Positions 8,265 through 16,758 of a stretch of 64,000 nucleotides of DNA are shown here, piece after piece. Where the stretch lies: assembly GCF_900142665.1 (NCBI RefSeq), contig NZ_FRBR01000002.1, forward strand, positions 124,001 to 188,000, in the 5' to 3' direction. The notes under the pieces were generated by a model. That model had not been told where the DNA came from. It searched no databases and was given only the letters and a program-made list of their open reading frames with translations. The first letter of the stretch is position 1. The number at the start of each line of letters is the position of its first letter. The DNA comes from Roseovarius pacificus (GTDB taxonomy: Bacteria; Pseudomonadota; Alphaproteobacteria; Rhodobacterales; Rhodobacteraceae). The translations under genes were made by a program, and so were the position numbers.

Positions 8265-10010
8265 ATGCCTGAACAGTCCCGCGACCCCGTTGTCGATGTG
8301 CGCAAGCTGAACATTGCCTTTGGCAAAAGCTCGGTCGTGCATGACGTGGATTTCCGTATCAACGCCGGTGAGACCCTGGCCGTGGTGGGCGAGTCGGGTT
8401 CGGGCAAGAGCGTGACCTCGATGGCCATCATGGGGCTGTTGCCCAAGGGCGCGCAGGTCAATGGCTCGATCCGGCTTGGCGGGCAAGAGGTGATCGGCGC
8501 TTCGGAACGCACCATGCGCAGCCTGCGCGGCGAAGTCGCGAGCATGATCTTTCAGGAACCGATGATGAGCCTCAATCCGGTGCTGACGGTGGGGGCCCAG
8601 GTCAAGGAGATGCTGCGCCAGCACAGCGACCTGTCGGATGCCGAGGCCACACGCGAGGGGATTCGCCTGTTCGACCGGGTTCGCATCCCGGATGCGGCGC
8701 GGCGGTTCCGGGACTATCCGCACATGTTTTCGGGCGGGATGCGCCAGCGCATCATGATCGCGATCGCGCTTGCCTGTTCGCCACGGCTGCTGATCGCGGA
8801 CGAGCCGACCACGGCGCTGGACGTGACCATTCAGGCGCAGATCCTGGACTTGCTCAACGAGGTCCAGCGAGAGAGCGGCACCGCGATCCTTTTCGTGACA
8901 CACGATATGGGCGTGGTAGCCAACATGGCCGACCGGGTCATGGTGATGCGCTCGGGGTATTCTCTGGAAACCGGCCCGGTCGGGGAAATTTTCGAGCGCC
9001 CCGGTCACGATTATACCAAGATGCTGATCGACGCCGTGCCCCGGCTGGGCGAGGCGCGGCATGTGCCGTTGAAACCGTCGGACGCGGCGGCGGGAAAGCC
9101 GATCCTGAGTGTGCGCAACCTTGTCACGCGGTTTCCGGTGAAGGGCGGTGCGTTGCGCCGCACCATCGGGCAGGTGCATGCGGTGGAGGGGTTGAACTTC
9201 GACCTTTATCCGGGTGAAACGCTGTCTTTCGTGGGAGAGTCCGGGTGCGGGAAATCGACCACGGGCCGCAGCCTGCTTTTCCTGAATCAACCGAATTCCG
9301 GCGAGATCGTGTTTGACGGGCGCGAGGTGAAATCCTCGAACCCGTCCGATGTGTCCTATCTGCGCCGCAACATGCAGATGGTGTTTCAGGACCCGTTCAG
9401 TTCGCTCGATCCCAAGCAACGCATCGGCGATATCCTGTCGGAGCCTTTGCTGTGTCACGGGCTGGCCAGCAAGGCGGAGGCGCGCGAGAAGGGAGAGCAT
9501 CTTTTGGAGCGCGTGGGCCTGGAGGCCGGTATGATTTCGCGCCTGCCGCACGAGTTTTCGGGCGGGCAGCGGCAACGGATCTGCATTGCGCGGGCGCTGA
9601 TGCTGGACCCGAAGGTGGTGATCGCCGACGAGGCCGTTTCGGCGCTTGACGTTTCGGTGAAGGCGCAGGTGGTCGACCTGATGGTGGATCTTCAGGAGGA
9701 ACTGGGGCTTTCCTATCTCTTCATCAGTCACGACATGGCTATCGTGGAGCGGGTCAGCCACAGGGTTGCGGTCATGTATATGGGCGAGATCGTGGAGATC
9801 GGCCCGCGGGATGCGGTTATCGGCAACCCGAAACACGAATATACGCAAAGGCTGATGGCTGCGGTGCCCGATCCCGATCCGACGACGGACCGGAGCCAGT
9901 TGATGGGCGCGCCGGTGGTCGAGTTGCCCTCGCCGATCCGGAATCTCGATTACGTGCCACCGGCGCGGCAGTTCCGGCAGGTGGGGACCGATCACCTGGT
10001 GGCGGACTAG
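8265..10010 (+). CDS. Fused DppD-DppF type ABC transporter ATPase
   Basis: A 581-residue protein with two complete ABC ATPase domains in one chain, powering the family-5 importer. Domain 1: Walker A GESGSGKS at 42-49, signature FSGGMRQR from 155, Walker B ending D179-E180. Domain 2: Walker A GESGCGKS at 324-331, signature FSGGQRQR from 431, Walker B with D455-E456 in [10 protein letters not shown]. Each domain is followed by the C-terminal oligopeptide-importer extension. The fusion replaces the usual two genes and is common in this bacterial group. GGGAGG precedes ATG 8265, two bases after the previous stop. Confidence 0.93.
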   Translation: MPEQSRDPVVDVRKLNIAFGKSSVVHDVDFRINAGETLAVVGESGSGKSVTSMAIMGLLPKGAQVNGSIRLGGQEVIGASERTMRSLRGEVASMIFQEPMMSLNPVLTVGAQVKEMLRQHSDLSDAEATREGIRLFDRVRIPDAARRFRDYPHMFSGGMRQRIMIAIALACSPRLLIADEPTTALDVTIQAQILDLLNEVQRESGTAILFVTHDMGVVANMADRVMVMRSGYSLETGPVGEIFERPGHDYTKMLIDAVPRLGEARHVPLKPSDAAAGKPILSVRNLVTRFPVKGGALRRTIGQVHAVEGLNFDLYPGETLSFVGESGCGKSTTGRSLLFLNQPNSGEIVFDGREVKSSNPSDVSYLRRNMQMVFQDPFSSLDPKQRIGDILSEPLLCHGLASKAEAREKGEHLLERVGLEAGMISRLPHEFSGGQRQRICIARALMLDPKVVIADEAVSALDVSVKAQVVDLMVDLQEELGLSYLFISHDMAIVERVSHRVAVMYMGEIVEIGPRDAVIGNPKHEYTQRLMAAVPDPDPTTDRSQLMGAPVVELPSPIRNLDYVPPARQFRQVGTDHLVAD

Positions 10011-10019
10011 GCCGTCATC

Positions 10020-10616
10020 ATGGGCGGGGCGATCTGGGACCGCTTTCTGACCGGGCGCGACCGGGAGGTGTTCGGCGGGGCGGGCTATGGCGCGTATGGG
10101 GCGCTGCCCGAGCGCCCTGCGCTTATCCTGCTTCATACCGGCATCGAGGCGGAGCGCCGGGCGCTGGCACGGCTGGCGTGCATGGCGCGGCAGGCCGGTA
10201 TTCCGGTGATCCATGTGCTTGAGGGCCGGGAGGACAAGGAGACCGGCCCGGACCGGCCGCAGGATGTGCTGCCTGAAAGTGCTGCGTCCGATATCGTGCT
10301 GAACCGCAGCGCGCCTTCGGCGTTTTTCGAGACCGATCTGATGGGTCATCTCAACCTGCTGCGCGCCGACGGGGTGATCCTGGCGGGGGGCGACACCTCG
10401 GATGCGGTGCGGGCGACCGTGGTGGATGCGTTCAGTCTGAACCTGCGCAGTGTCGTGGTGGCCGATGTCTGTTTCGACCGTTGGGAGGCGAGCCATGCGC
10501 TGGCGCTTTTCGATCTGGATGCGAAACATTCCAATGTGATGGACAGCGCCGGGGTGCAGGGCTGGCTTGCCCGGCTGCCCGGGGGGCTTTTCGCGCTTCC
10601 GCCGGGGGCACAATGA
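10020..10616 (+). CDS. Isochorismatase-fold protein lacking the catalytic triad
   Basis: A 198-residue protein that aligns along its length with the next gene product (both carry CFDR.EA.HA.ALFD and VDAFS), placing it in the isochorismatase/N-carbamoylsarcosine amidase fold. All three catalytic positions are changed: the nucleophile-assisting Asp is His39, the Lys is Arg96 (NRSAPSAFF where the active relative has RKRGPSMFF), and the nucleophilic Cys is Ala129 (TSDAVRAT in place of TSGCVRAS). It is therefore probably not a hydrolase by the usual mechanism. The stop overlaps the start of the intact paralogue, pointing to a structural or regulatory partner in a mixed oligomer. That role is inferred. 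Confidence 0.8.
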   Translation: MGGAIWDRFLTGRDREVFGGAGYGAYGALPERPALILLHTGIEAERRALARLACMARQAGIPVIHVLEGREDKETGPDRPQDVLPESAASDIVLNRSAPSAFFETDLMGHLNLLRADGVILAGGDTSDAVRATVVDAFSLNLRSVVVADVCFDRWEASHALALFDLDAKHSNVMDSAGVQGWLARLPGGLFALPPGAQ

Positions 10617-11338
10617 TCTGGGAGCGCTACCTGAGCGCGGCGGATGCGGCCCGGCTCCGGCAGACCGGTTTGACGGGGCCCGAGGGGCTGGGGCGTGCGC
10701 CCGCCTTGCTGGTTGTCGATGTGTCATGGTCCTTTGCCGGGGACGATCCAGAGGCCGATATCCGCGACAGCATCCGGCGCTGGCCCAACAGTTGCGGGCG
10801 CGAGGGGTGGACGGCCATAGGGCGTATCGGGGCGCTGATCGGTGCGGCGCGGCGGCACGGGGTGCCGGTGATCTATTCGACGGGACGCGCCCGTGCGGAT
10901 GGCTGGGATTGCGCCAACTGGCGCTGGAAGAACGCGCGCACCGGCGAGCCCCCGGATATTGGCGGTTCGGGGCGTGAGGGGAACGGGATCGTCGATGCCG
11001 TCAGGCCCGCCGGGGGCGAAATCGTCTTTCGCAAGCGGGGGCCGTCGATGTTTTTCGGCACGGCGGCTGCGACGACGCTGAGGCGGCTGAACCGCGACAG
11101 CGTGATCGTTACGGGCACCACCACATCCGGCTGTGTGCGGGCCAGCGCGGTGGATGCCTTCAGTCACGGTTTTCGGGTGGCTGTCGTGTCGGACGGGTGT
11201 TTCGACAGGGGAGAGGCCAACCATGCGGTTGCGCTTTTCGATATGGCGATGCGTTATGGAACGGTGATGGAGGCGGCGGATGCCATGGCGCATATGCGCG
11301 CGCTGGCTGCCGCGAAGGAAGCAGGAGAACAGGGATGA
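10613..11338 (+). CDS. Isochorismatase-family amidohydrolase (N-carbamoylsarcosine amidase-like)
   Basis: A 241-residue cysteine hydrolase. The triad is intact: Asp36 in LLVVDVSWSF, Lys141 in FRKRGPSMFFGT and Cys174 in GTTTSGCVRAS, with the cis-peptide TTT segment before it. The insert with RADGWDCANWRWKNARTGEPP resembles N-carbamoylsarcosine amidase and related amidases that release ammonia and CO2 or a carboxylate. ATG 10613 overlaps the preceding TGA. Both neighbours are translationally coupled to it. Likely reaction is hydrolysis of a carbamoyl or amide bond in the degraded compound; substrate unknown. Confidence 0.85.
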   Translation: MIWERYLSAADAARLRQTGLTGPEGLGRAPALLVVDVSWSFAGDDPEADIRDSIRRWPNSCGREGWTAIGRIGALIGAARRHGVPVIYSTGRARADGWDCANWRWKNARTGEPPDIGGSGREGNGIVDAVRPAGGEIVFRKRGPSMFFGTAAATTLRRLNRDSVIVTGTTTSGCVRASAVDAFSHGFRVAVVSDGCFDRGEANHAVALFDMAMRYGTVMEAADAMAHMRALAAAKEAGEQG

Positions 11339-12888
11339 ACGGTGCGGAAAGTCTTGTGAAGACGATGGTGGATTCGGGGGTGGAGGTCTGTTTCGCCAAT
11401 CCCGGCACGTCCGAGATGCATTTTGTCGCGGCGCTTGACGGGGCCGAGGGCATGCGGTGCGTTCTGTGCCTGTTCGAAGGGGTGGCCGCCGCCGCAGCCG
11501 ACGGGTATGCGCGCATGACCGGCCGTCCCGCGGCCACGCTGCTGCATCTCGGGCCCGGACTTGCCAATGCGGGGGCCAATCTGCACAACGCCATGCGGGC
11601 CGGGGTGCCGGTGCTGAACGTGGTGGGAGACCATGCCACCGATCACCGCCATCTGGATGCACCGCTGGCCAGCGATATCGAGGGGCTTGCGCGGACATGG
11701 TCCGGTTGGGTGCGCACCAGCCGCACCGCCGCCAGCGTGGCGTTCGATGCCGCCGAGGCGATAGACGCGGCGCGGAGCGGGATGATATCCACCCTGATCC
11801 TGCCTGCGGACACGGCCTGGAACGCGGCGATCGACAGCGCCTGTGCGCGCGGTCCGCAAGCGCCGGTCCGACCGACCGAGGCGCAGATTGCCGCCGTGGC
11901 GGAGGTTCTGCGCGAGGGGCGGCCCACGGTCATCCTGCTTGGCAACGGGGCGCTTGCCAGCCGGGCGGCCGTGGAAGAGGCGGACCGGATCGCGCAGGCG
12001 ACGGGCGCTGTCGTGCTGGCGCGCAACAGTGCCGCGCGGATGGAGGCCGGTGCAGGGCAGGTTCCGGTCGAAGCGCTGCCTTATCCGGTGGACGATGCCG
12101 TTGCGCGGCTGTCGGGAACGGCGCATTGCATTCTTGTCGGGGTGGAAGAACCGGTCGCGTTTTTCGCCTATCCGGACAAGCCGCATCGCCTGTTGCCGGA
12201 CGATGCCCTTCGGCATCAGCTTTGTGCGCCCGGTCAGGACGCTGCGGAGGCATTGTCGCGCCTTGGCCGCGCCGTTGGTGCGCATACGCTTGAGCCCCGC
12301 CGGGAGGCCCCGCGCGCTGCGCGACCGCCAGAACAAGGCCCGCTGACGCCCGCAGGCATTGGCGCGGCGCTTGCCAACCGCCTGCCGGAGGGGGCGATCA
12401 TCTGCGACGAGGCGCTGACCTCGGGCGGTCCGATCTTCGAGGCGCTTGCCGGGGCCGCGCCGCATAGCCGGCTCAAGCTGACCGGCGGGGCGATCGGGAT
12501 CGGCCTGCCGTTGTCCGTCGGTGCGGCGGTGGCCTGTCCCGAGCGCAAGGTGGTCGTGTTGCAGGCGGATGGATCGGGGATGTACACGCTTCAGGCGCTC
12601 TGGACGCAGGCGCGCGAGGGGCTGGACGTGGTATCGGTCATCCTGTCGAACCGCGCCTATGCGATCCTGAAGGGCGAGCTGCGCAACGTGGGCGTGGAAA
12701 CGCCCGGTGAAAAGGCCATTGGCATGATGTCTTTGCGCGATCCGGATCTGGACTGGTGCGCACTTGCAAACGGAATGGGCGTCGAGGCGGCGCGCGCCGG
12801 CACCGTGGCCGAGTTCGACGCGCTGCTTGCCCGTGCGATGGAGCGGCGGGGGCCGTTTCTTATCGAGGCGGATCTGACCTGCGACTGA
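11335..12888 (+). CDS. ThDP-dependent enzyme, acetolactate synthase large-subunit-like
   Basis: A 517-residue thiamine-diphosphate enzyme. The N-terminal PYR domain opens with GAESLVKTMVDSGVEVCFANPGTSEMH and holds the catalytic Glu48 in LFEGVAAAAADGYAR; the central domain follows from about residue 180; the C-terminal PP domain carries the diphosphate/Mg motif QADGSGMYTLQALW followed by SNRAYAIL. It is somewhat short compared with biosynthetic IlvB/IlvI (about 560-590) and there is no regulatory small subunit nearby, so a catabolic carboligase or decarboxylase such as a benzoylformate-decarboxylase-type enzyme is more likely than amino acid synthesis. ATG 11335 overlaps the previous stop. Last gene of the operon. 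Confidence 0.85.
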   Translation: MNGAESLVKTMVDSGVEVCFANPGTSEMHFVAALDGAEGMRCVLCLFEGVAAAAADGYARMTGRPAATLLHLGPGLANAGANLHNAMRAGVPVLNVVGDHATDHRHLDAPLASDIEGLARTWSGWVRTSRTAASVAFDAAEAIDAARSGMISTLILPADTAWNAAIDSACARGPQAPVRPTEAQIAAVAEVLREGRPTVILLGNGALASRAAVEEADRIAQATGAVVLARNSAARMEAGAGQVPVEALPYPVDDAVARLSGTAHCILVGVEEPVAFFAYPDKPHRLLPDDALRHQLCAPGQDAAEALSRLGRAVGAHTLEPRREAPRAARPPEQGPLTPAGIGAALANRLPEGAIICDEALTSGGPIFEALAGAAPHSRLKLTGGAIGIGLPLSVGAAVACPERKVVVLQADGSGMYTLQALWTQAREGLDVVSVILSNRAYAILKGELRNVGVETPGEKAIGMMSLRDPDLDWCALANGMGVEAARAGTVAEFDALLARAMERRGPFLIEADLTCD

Positions 12889-12925
12889 GCGTCATATCGT
12901 CTGAGGGCGTTTCAATCGCCGCTGG

Positions 12926-12948
12926 ACGCGGGTTTCAAAACCCGTCTG
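12926..12948. terminator. Possible bidirectional terminator between convergent genes
   Basis: An inverted repeat centred on GCGGGTT (12928-12934), TCAA, AACCCGT (12939-12945) lies between the end of the ThDP-enzyme operon and the end of the Rrf2 gene. The stem is 7 bp with one G-T pair, and there is no clear T-run, so the assignment is tentative and relies mainly on position. Confidence 0.35.
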
Positions 12949-12964
12949 GCGAGAGGTGATCCGG

Positions 12965-13459
12965 TCAACGCTTTGCCTCATCTATGAAGCTGGCGATGGC
13001 GCGCTTGTTGTCCTCGTCGATCATCGTTTCGCCATCCGCCACCAGATCGGCCAGCGTCTGGGCGCGCAATGCGTCGCGCCATGCCGATTCAGCTTCGAGC
13101 ATGCGGGTTTTGATGAAACAATCGGTCTTGTAGGCGCAGGGGTTGCCGGTTTTGCCCGGCCCCCTGCGCCGTATCTCACGGCAGACGAAGGCGGGGCCGC
13201 GCCCGTCGATGGCTTCGACGATATCGAGCAATGTGATGCGGTCGGGCGCGCGCGACAGCCGGTATCCGCCACGCGGTCCGGGGAGCGCATCGACGATACC
13301 GGCGGCTGCGAGGCTGCGGAGATGTTTGAGCAGATAGGTTTCCGATACGCCATGCAGTTCCGCCAGGCTTCGACCCGGCAGAACATTGCCGTCGGGCAGC
13401 GCCGTCAGCACCAGGGCGCAATGGAGGGCGGCTTCGACACCATCGCTTAAACGTCTCAT
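12965..13459 (-). CDS. Rrf2-family transcriptional regulator
   Basis: A 164-residue winged-helix regulator. The helix-turn-helix covers about residues 25-68 (GRSLAELHGVSETYLLKHLRS, then the wing GPRGGYRLSR), and the dimerisation helix follows. Three cysteines (Cys93, Cys108, Cys114) sit where NsrR/IscR-type members hold an iron-sulfur cluster, but the first two are 14 residues apart rather than five to seven. Such regulators sense nitric oxide, iron-sulfur status, redox state or electrophiles. It is divergent from the CxxC and OsmC-like genes and probably represses them from the site at 13492-13519. A further Cys14 lies in the first helix. Confidence 0.88.
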   Translation of the reverse strand: MRRLSDGVEAALHCALVLTALPDGNVLPGRSLAELHGVSETYLLKHLRSLAAAGIVDALPGPRGGYRLSRAPDRITLLDIVEAIDGRGPAFVCREIRRRGPGKTGNPCAYKTDCFIKTRMLEAESAWRDALRAQTLADLVADGETMIDEDNKRAIASFIDEAKR

Positions 13460-13491
13460 TTTCGATGCGTCTCCTGGGGACGGGTTGCGGC

Positions 13492-13519
13492 TGGATTAAT
13501 CGTCGACATAATATATCCA
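13492..13519. promoter_or_regulatory. Candidate Rrf2 operator in the divergent promoter
   Basis: An imperfect inverted repeat with arms TGGATTA (from 13492) and TATATCCA (to 13519) spans 28 bases, AT-rich in an otherwise GC-rich region, between the regulator and the gene it diverges from. The TCGACATAATAT stretch inside it can serve as a -10 region. Length and symmetry fit a dimeric Rrf2 protein; the link to this regulator is by position. Confidence 0.4.
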
Positions 13520-13550
13520 TGATTCGCAGGCAACAGCAAAGGAACGCCCC

Positions 13551-14015
13551 ATGCAGCCCCGTATGAATATCCCGAACCTCGCGCCGGACCTTTTCAATTC
13601 CGTCATGGGCCTTGATCGCGCGATCAGGGCATCGGAGATTGATCGGGACATTTTGCATCTCGTGAAACTCCGCGCATCGCAGATCAACGGATGCGCCTAT
13701 TGTGTCGACATTCATGTGAAGGAGTCTCTGACCGATGGGCTCGATGCGCAAAAACTGCATCTTGTCTCGACATGGCGTGAATCGCCGTTCTTCACCGCGC
13801 GGGAGCGGGCCGCGCTTGAATGGACCGACAGCGTTACGCTCATTTCCGACACCGGCGTTCCCGATTCAGCGTATGAGGCCGTGCGCGCGGCGTTTTCCGA
13901 GGCTGAAATCGCGCAGCTCACCGTTGCGATCGGAGCGATCAACCTGTTGAACCGGATTGCGGTCAGTTCCCGCACGCCGCACCCCGTACCGCAACGGGCG
14001 CAGAACGTTGCATAA
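13551..14015 (+). CDS. AhpD-like / carboxymuconolactone decarboxylase family protein
   Basis: A 154-residue all-helical protein of the AhpD/CMD family. The redox motif is Cys48-Ala-Tyr-Cys51 followed by His55 (INGCAYCVDIHVKES), the standard CxxC-xxx-H proton-relay arrangement of alkylhydroperoxidase-like members; ERAALEWTDSVT and the final helix are also typical. It likely reduces peroxides or disulfides with a thiol partner. AAAGGAA precedes ATG 13551. It is the first gene transcribed away from the Rrf2 regulator and is followed by an OsmC-like gene, supporting an oxidative or electrophile defence role. Confidence 0.85.
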   Translation: MQPRMNIPNLAPDLFNSVMGLDRAIRASEIDRDILHLVKLRASQINGCAYCVDIHVKESLTDGLDAQKLHLVSTWRESPFFTARERAALEWTDSVTLISDTGVPDSAYEAVRAAFSEAEIAQLTVAIGAINLLNRIAVSSRTPHPVPQRAQNVA

Positions 14016-14133
14016 ACATATCGGCAGGGGCTGCGGAGGCGTGCGTTTCGTGGCGCCTGCTGGCATCATGGGATCGGGCGCGCCCCGCCGGGTGGCACGG
14101 CCCTGAACGGAACTGACAGGACAGGATATCTGA

Positions 14134-14601
14134 ATGGAACATGATTACACCTCTCAGGTGGTCTGGACGGGAAACCGTGGCGAGGGTACGTCGGGCTATC
14201 GCAGCTATGATCGCACATGGAACATCGCCGTGCCGGGCAAGGCCGTTGTGCCATGTTCGAACGATCCTCTTCTCGGGGGCGATCCGGCAAAGATGAATCC
14301 CGAAGACCTTCTTTTGTCGGCGTTGTCGGCCTGTCACATGCTTTGGTATCTGCATTTTGCCTCGGACGCGGGAATTGTGGTGACCGCTTATGAGGATACC
14401 CCTGTGGCCACGGGCGACGTCGCTGCCGGAGGCGCGGGGCGCTTTGTGTCGGCAACCCTGCGCCCGCGCATAAAGGTCCTGCCGGGGACGGATATGGAAA
14501 AGGCGGCCGCGCTTCACGAGCGTATTCACGATGTCTGTTTCATCGCGCGTTCGGTCAATTTTCCCGTCAGCTACGACCCCGCATTCGAGATCGTGGGCTA
14601 G
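14134..14601 (+). CDS. OsmC/Ohr-family peroxidase-like protein
   Basis: A 155-residue OsmC-family protein. The two redox cysteines of the family are present as Cys67 (LLSALSACHMLWYL) and Cys135 (ERIHDVCFIARSVNFP), and the DYTSQVVWTGN beta-hairpin opens the protein. The family reduces organic hydroperoxides using lipoylated proteins or thiols. GACAGGA lies before ATG 14134, separated by 118 bases from the AhpD-like gene, so it may be in the same transcript. An additional Cys41 is not a conserved position as far as I know. Confidence 0.87.
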   Translation: MEHDYTSQVVWTGNRGEGTSGYRSYDRTWNIAVPGKAVVPCSNDPLLGGDPAKMNPEDLLLSALSACHMLWYLHFASDAGIVVTAYEDTPVATGDVAAGGAGRFVSATLRPRIKVLPGTDMEKAAALHERIHDVCFIARSVNFPVSYDPAFEIVG

Positions 14602-14694
14602 AGAGCGCGGCGTCAACGATGGGGCGGTGCCGCAGGATGCGGCGGAGGCGGTTGGCTCCGGTCGGCGCGGATTATGCGGCTTGTGCCATGCAGC

Positions 14695-15990
14695 CTATTC
14701 CAGCATGTCCATCAGCTCGTAGCCGAACGTCACCGCCCTGACGCCGAGCGAGCGCAGGGGGTAGAAGGGCAGTTTGAGCGGGCGGTCCCGGTGAATGAGG
14801 CCGAGTTCGGCGGGGCGGCCCGTCATTGCCCCGGCGATCCGGTGGCCGACATAGCCGGACATGGCGACACCGGCGCCGTTGAATCCGGCGGCATAGCTGA
14901 CATTGGGCGAGAGGCGGCCCGCCTGGGGCAGGCCATCGAGCGTCAGCGCGACATAGCCCGACCAGCGATATTCGGTGCGCAGGTCGCGCAGTTCCGGGAA
15001 TGTGTGGTGCAGGGCCTTTTCGAGCCGGCGAAAGGCGGTTGGAGAGTCGACCGCGCCGAGGGCACCCCGGCCCCCAAAGAGAACCCTGCCGTCGACCTTG
15101 CGAAACCAGCGCATCATCCGATGGGTTTCGGTATAGCTTCGCTCGGAGGGCAGTATCTGACGGTCAAGCTGGTCGGGCAGTGGTTCGGTGGCGATGATGG
15201 CGCTGCGGAACGGGACGAGGCAGCGCGCAACGGTGTCGGATGCGCCGGTGAGCGACGAATAGGCATTGGTCGCCAGCAGCACCTGAGCGGCGCGCACGCG
15301 CCCGCCCGGCGTTTCGAGGATCACGCCGGTCGGGTCTTCCCTCAGGGTTTGAACCGGCGTCCGGGTATGCAGCGCAATGCCCTGCTTCGTAACGGCCCCG
15401 GCCAGGGCATGGAGATAGCGAAGGGGGTGGATCGTTCCGGCGTCCTCTTGCAGGATGCCGCCGTGGAAGATGGAACTGCCGGTTTCCTCCTGCACTTCGT
15501 CGGAACTCAGGATGCGACCGGCGCTGCTTCCGAAGGCGTTTTCCAGCCAGTCGGTTTCCGCCTTGATGCGGGCAAAGGCCTTGTCGGTATGGGCGCATTT
15601 GAGCGCGCCGGACTTGCGAAATCCGGTATCGGCCAGGTCGAAGCGGTCCAGTGTCTCTTGCAGGTGCCGGACGCTGGCATGGGCGATGTCATACATGCGC
15701 CTTGCGGTTTCGAGACCGTGTTGCCGGGCGAGGTCGGGGTAGCTTCTGCGGAATTTTGCAGAAACCACGCCGCCGTTGCGCCCGCTGCCGCCCGCGCCGA
15801 GATCTGCGGCTTCGAGGAGGACCGGGCTCAGCCCCGCCGCGGCCAATGCCAGCGCGGCGTGGAGGCCGGTATACCCGGCCCCCACGATGGCGACATCGCA
15901 TGTGATGTCCCGGTCAAGCGCCGCCGTCTGCGGTGGCTGGCTGGCGGTATCGCTCCACAGGGAAAGCGCGGCGGGGGGCTGGGGAGGCAT
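14695..15990 (-). CDS. FAD-dependent amine/amino acid oxidoreductase (DAO family)
   Basis: A 431-residue flavoprotein of the glycine/D-amino acid oxidase (DAO/PuuB) family. The FAD-binding Rossmann motif DVAIVGAGYTGLHAALALA lies at about residues 32-50, followed by the family signature AGGSGRNGGVV; RILSSDEVQEE, GGILQEDAGTIHPLRYL and the C-terminal GFNGAGVAMSGYVG (second flavin contact) complete it. It would oxidise a secondary or N-methylated amine or amino acid. ATG 15990 is chosen (AAGGAA upstream); the longer frame runs into unrelated remnant sequence. It faces away from a polar amino acid importer and an N-demethylase-type flavoenzyme, which fits degradation of methylated amino acids. Confidence 0.88.
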   Translation of the reverse strand: MPPQPPAALSLWSDTASQPPQTAALDRDITCDVAIVGAGYTGLHAALALAAAGLSPVLLEAADLGAGGSGRNGGVVSAKFRRSYPDLARQHGLETARRMYDIAHASVRHLQETLDRFDLADTGFRKSGALKCAHTDKAFARIKAETDWLENAFGSSAGRILSSDEVQEETGSSIFHGGILQEDAGTIHPLRYLHALAGAVTKQGIALHTRTPVQTLREDPTGVILETPGGRVRAAQVLLATNAYSSLTGASDTVARCLVPFRSAIIATEPLPDQLDRQILPSERSYTETHRMMRWFRKVDGRVLFGGRGALGAVDSPTAFRRLEKALHHTFPELRDLRTEYRWSGYVALTLDGLPQAGRLSPNVSYAAGFNGAGVAMSGYVGHRIAGAMTGRPAELGLIHRDRPLKLPFYPLRSLGVRAVTFGYELMDMLE

Positions 15991-16000
15991 GGGGTATTCC

Positions 16001-16120
16001 TTATGAGGCCTCGACCGCGTCTGCCAGTTGGCCGAGGTTGTGGAAGTGGAAATCCGGGGTGGTTTTCTGCTCGGGGTCCGGGGTGCCGCCATAGCCTTGC
16101 TGATCGTGGCGCCGTTCGAT
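16001..16120 (-). pseudogene. C-terminal remnant of a HAD-superfamily (haloacid dehalogenase type II-like) hydrolase
   Basis: Reading the minus strand upstream of the TAA at 16001-16003 gives about 39 codons with IERRHDQQGYGGTPDPEQ and DFHFHNLGQLADAVEAS, the pattern that closes type II haloacid-dehalogenase-like proteins (WI.RRH...G.GATP.P, then a hydrophobic LxxLA ending). Sequence further up in this frame is the antisense of the binding-protein remnant and not HAD-like. No start codon, cap or catalytic Asp motif remains. The gene has lost all but its end, so this is a relic. Recognition is from remembered family pattern. Confidence 0.55.
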
Positions 16121-16666
16121 CTGTTGATCGGGGCCATGTCGGACAGGCCCGACCGCCGCAAGGTCGTGGGGATCGTCGAACCGGCCTATTGGACATCGGG
16201 GCCGACCCTGATGGCCAGGGAGGGCGTGATCTCGTCATGGGACGACATTGCGGGCAAGCCGGTTTGTGGCAAGCAGGGCGTTTTCTACAACAAGATCGCA
16301 GAGGTCGAATTCAATGCCAATGTGGTGGCGTTCGGCGGCAATACCGAGGCCAAGGAGGCGCTGCGCTCGGGCAAATGCGTGGCGTGGGTCTATGACGACA
16401 CCTCGATTGCCGCGGATTTGGCCAGCGGTGACTGGGAGGGCTACGAGATGCCCGTCGAGACGGTGTTCTCCAACCCCTGGGGCGCGGCGGTTCCGCTGGA
16501 AGAGAAAGACGGCATCTGGGGCGCGTTCATGTCCGGGATGGCCTACAAGTGGCACGAAGAGGGCACCCTGATCGAACTGGAAGAGAAATGGGGTGTGAAA
16601 CCCTCGCCCTGGCTGGCGGGAATGCATGAAAAGCTCCAGTATGACGACTCGTACCTGGAGAACTGA
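16115..16666 (+). pseudogene. Truncated polar amino acid ABC transporter substrate-binding protein (family 3)
   Basis: From FDLLIGAMSDRPDRRK onward (16115) the reading frame is a clear family-3 periplasmic binding protein second half: the DDIAGKPVCGKQGVFYNK hinge region, EALRSGKCVAWVYDDTS, NPWGAAVPLEEKDG and the final EEKWGVKPSPWL. The first roughly 90 residues, including signal peptide and lobe 1, are missing. The frame stays open back to an ATG at 16028, but that stretch is antisense to the HAD remnant and has no binding-protein similarity. A protein made from here would lack export signal and half the ligand pocket. It directly precedes its cognate permease genes. Confidence 0.75.
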
Positions 16667-16758
16667 TCCGGGCGCATACTGAACAGGCTTTCTGAAACTT
16701 CCGGGCGGCGTTTGCCATATGCGGACACGCCGCCCGTGCACCCAGGGGACACGCATCT

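Noticed and set aside
14674..16395. 573-codon plus-strand frame over the amine oxidase
   Set aside because: It is antisense to a well-supported FAD oxidoreductase and has no recognisable domain.
16028..16666. A 212-codon gene starting at 16028 as a functional novel protein
   Set aside because: The first 29 codons are antisense to the HAD remnant and the remainder is a binding protein lacking lobe 1 and signal peptide; truncation explains it better.
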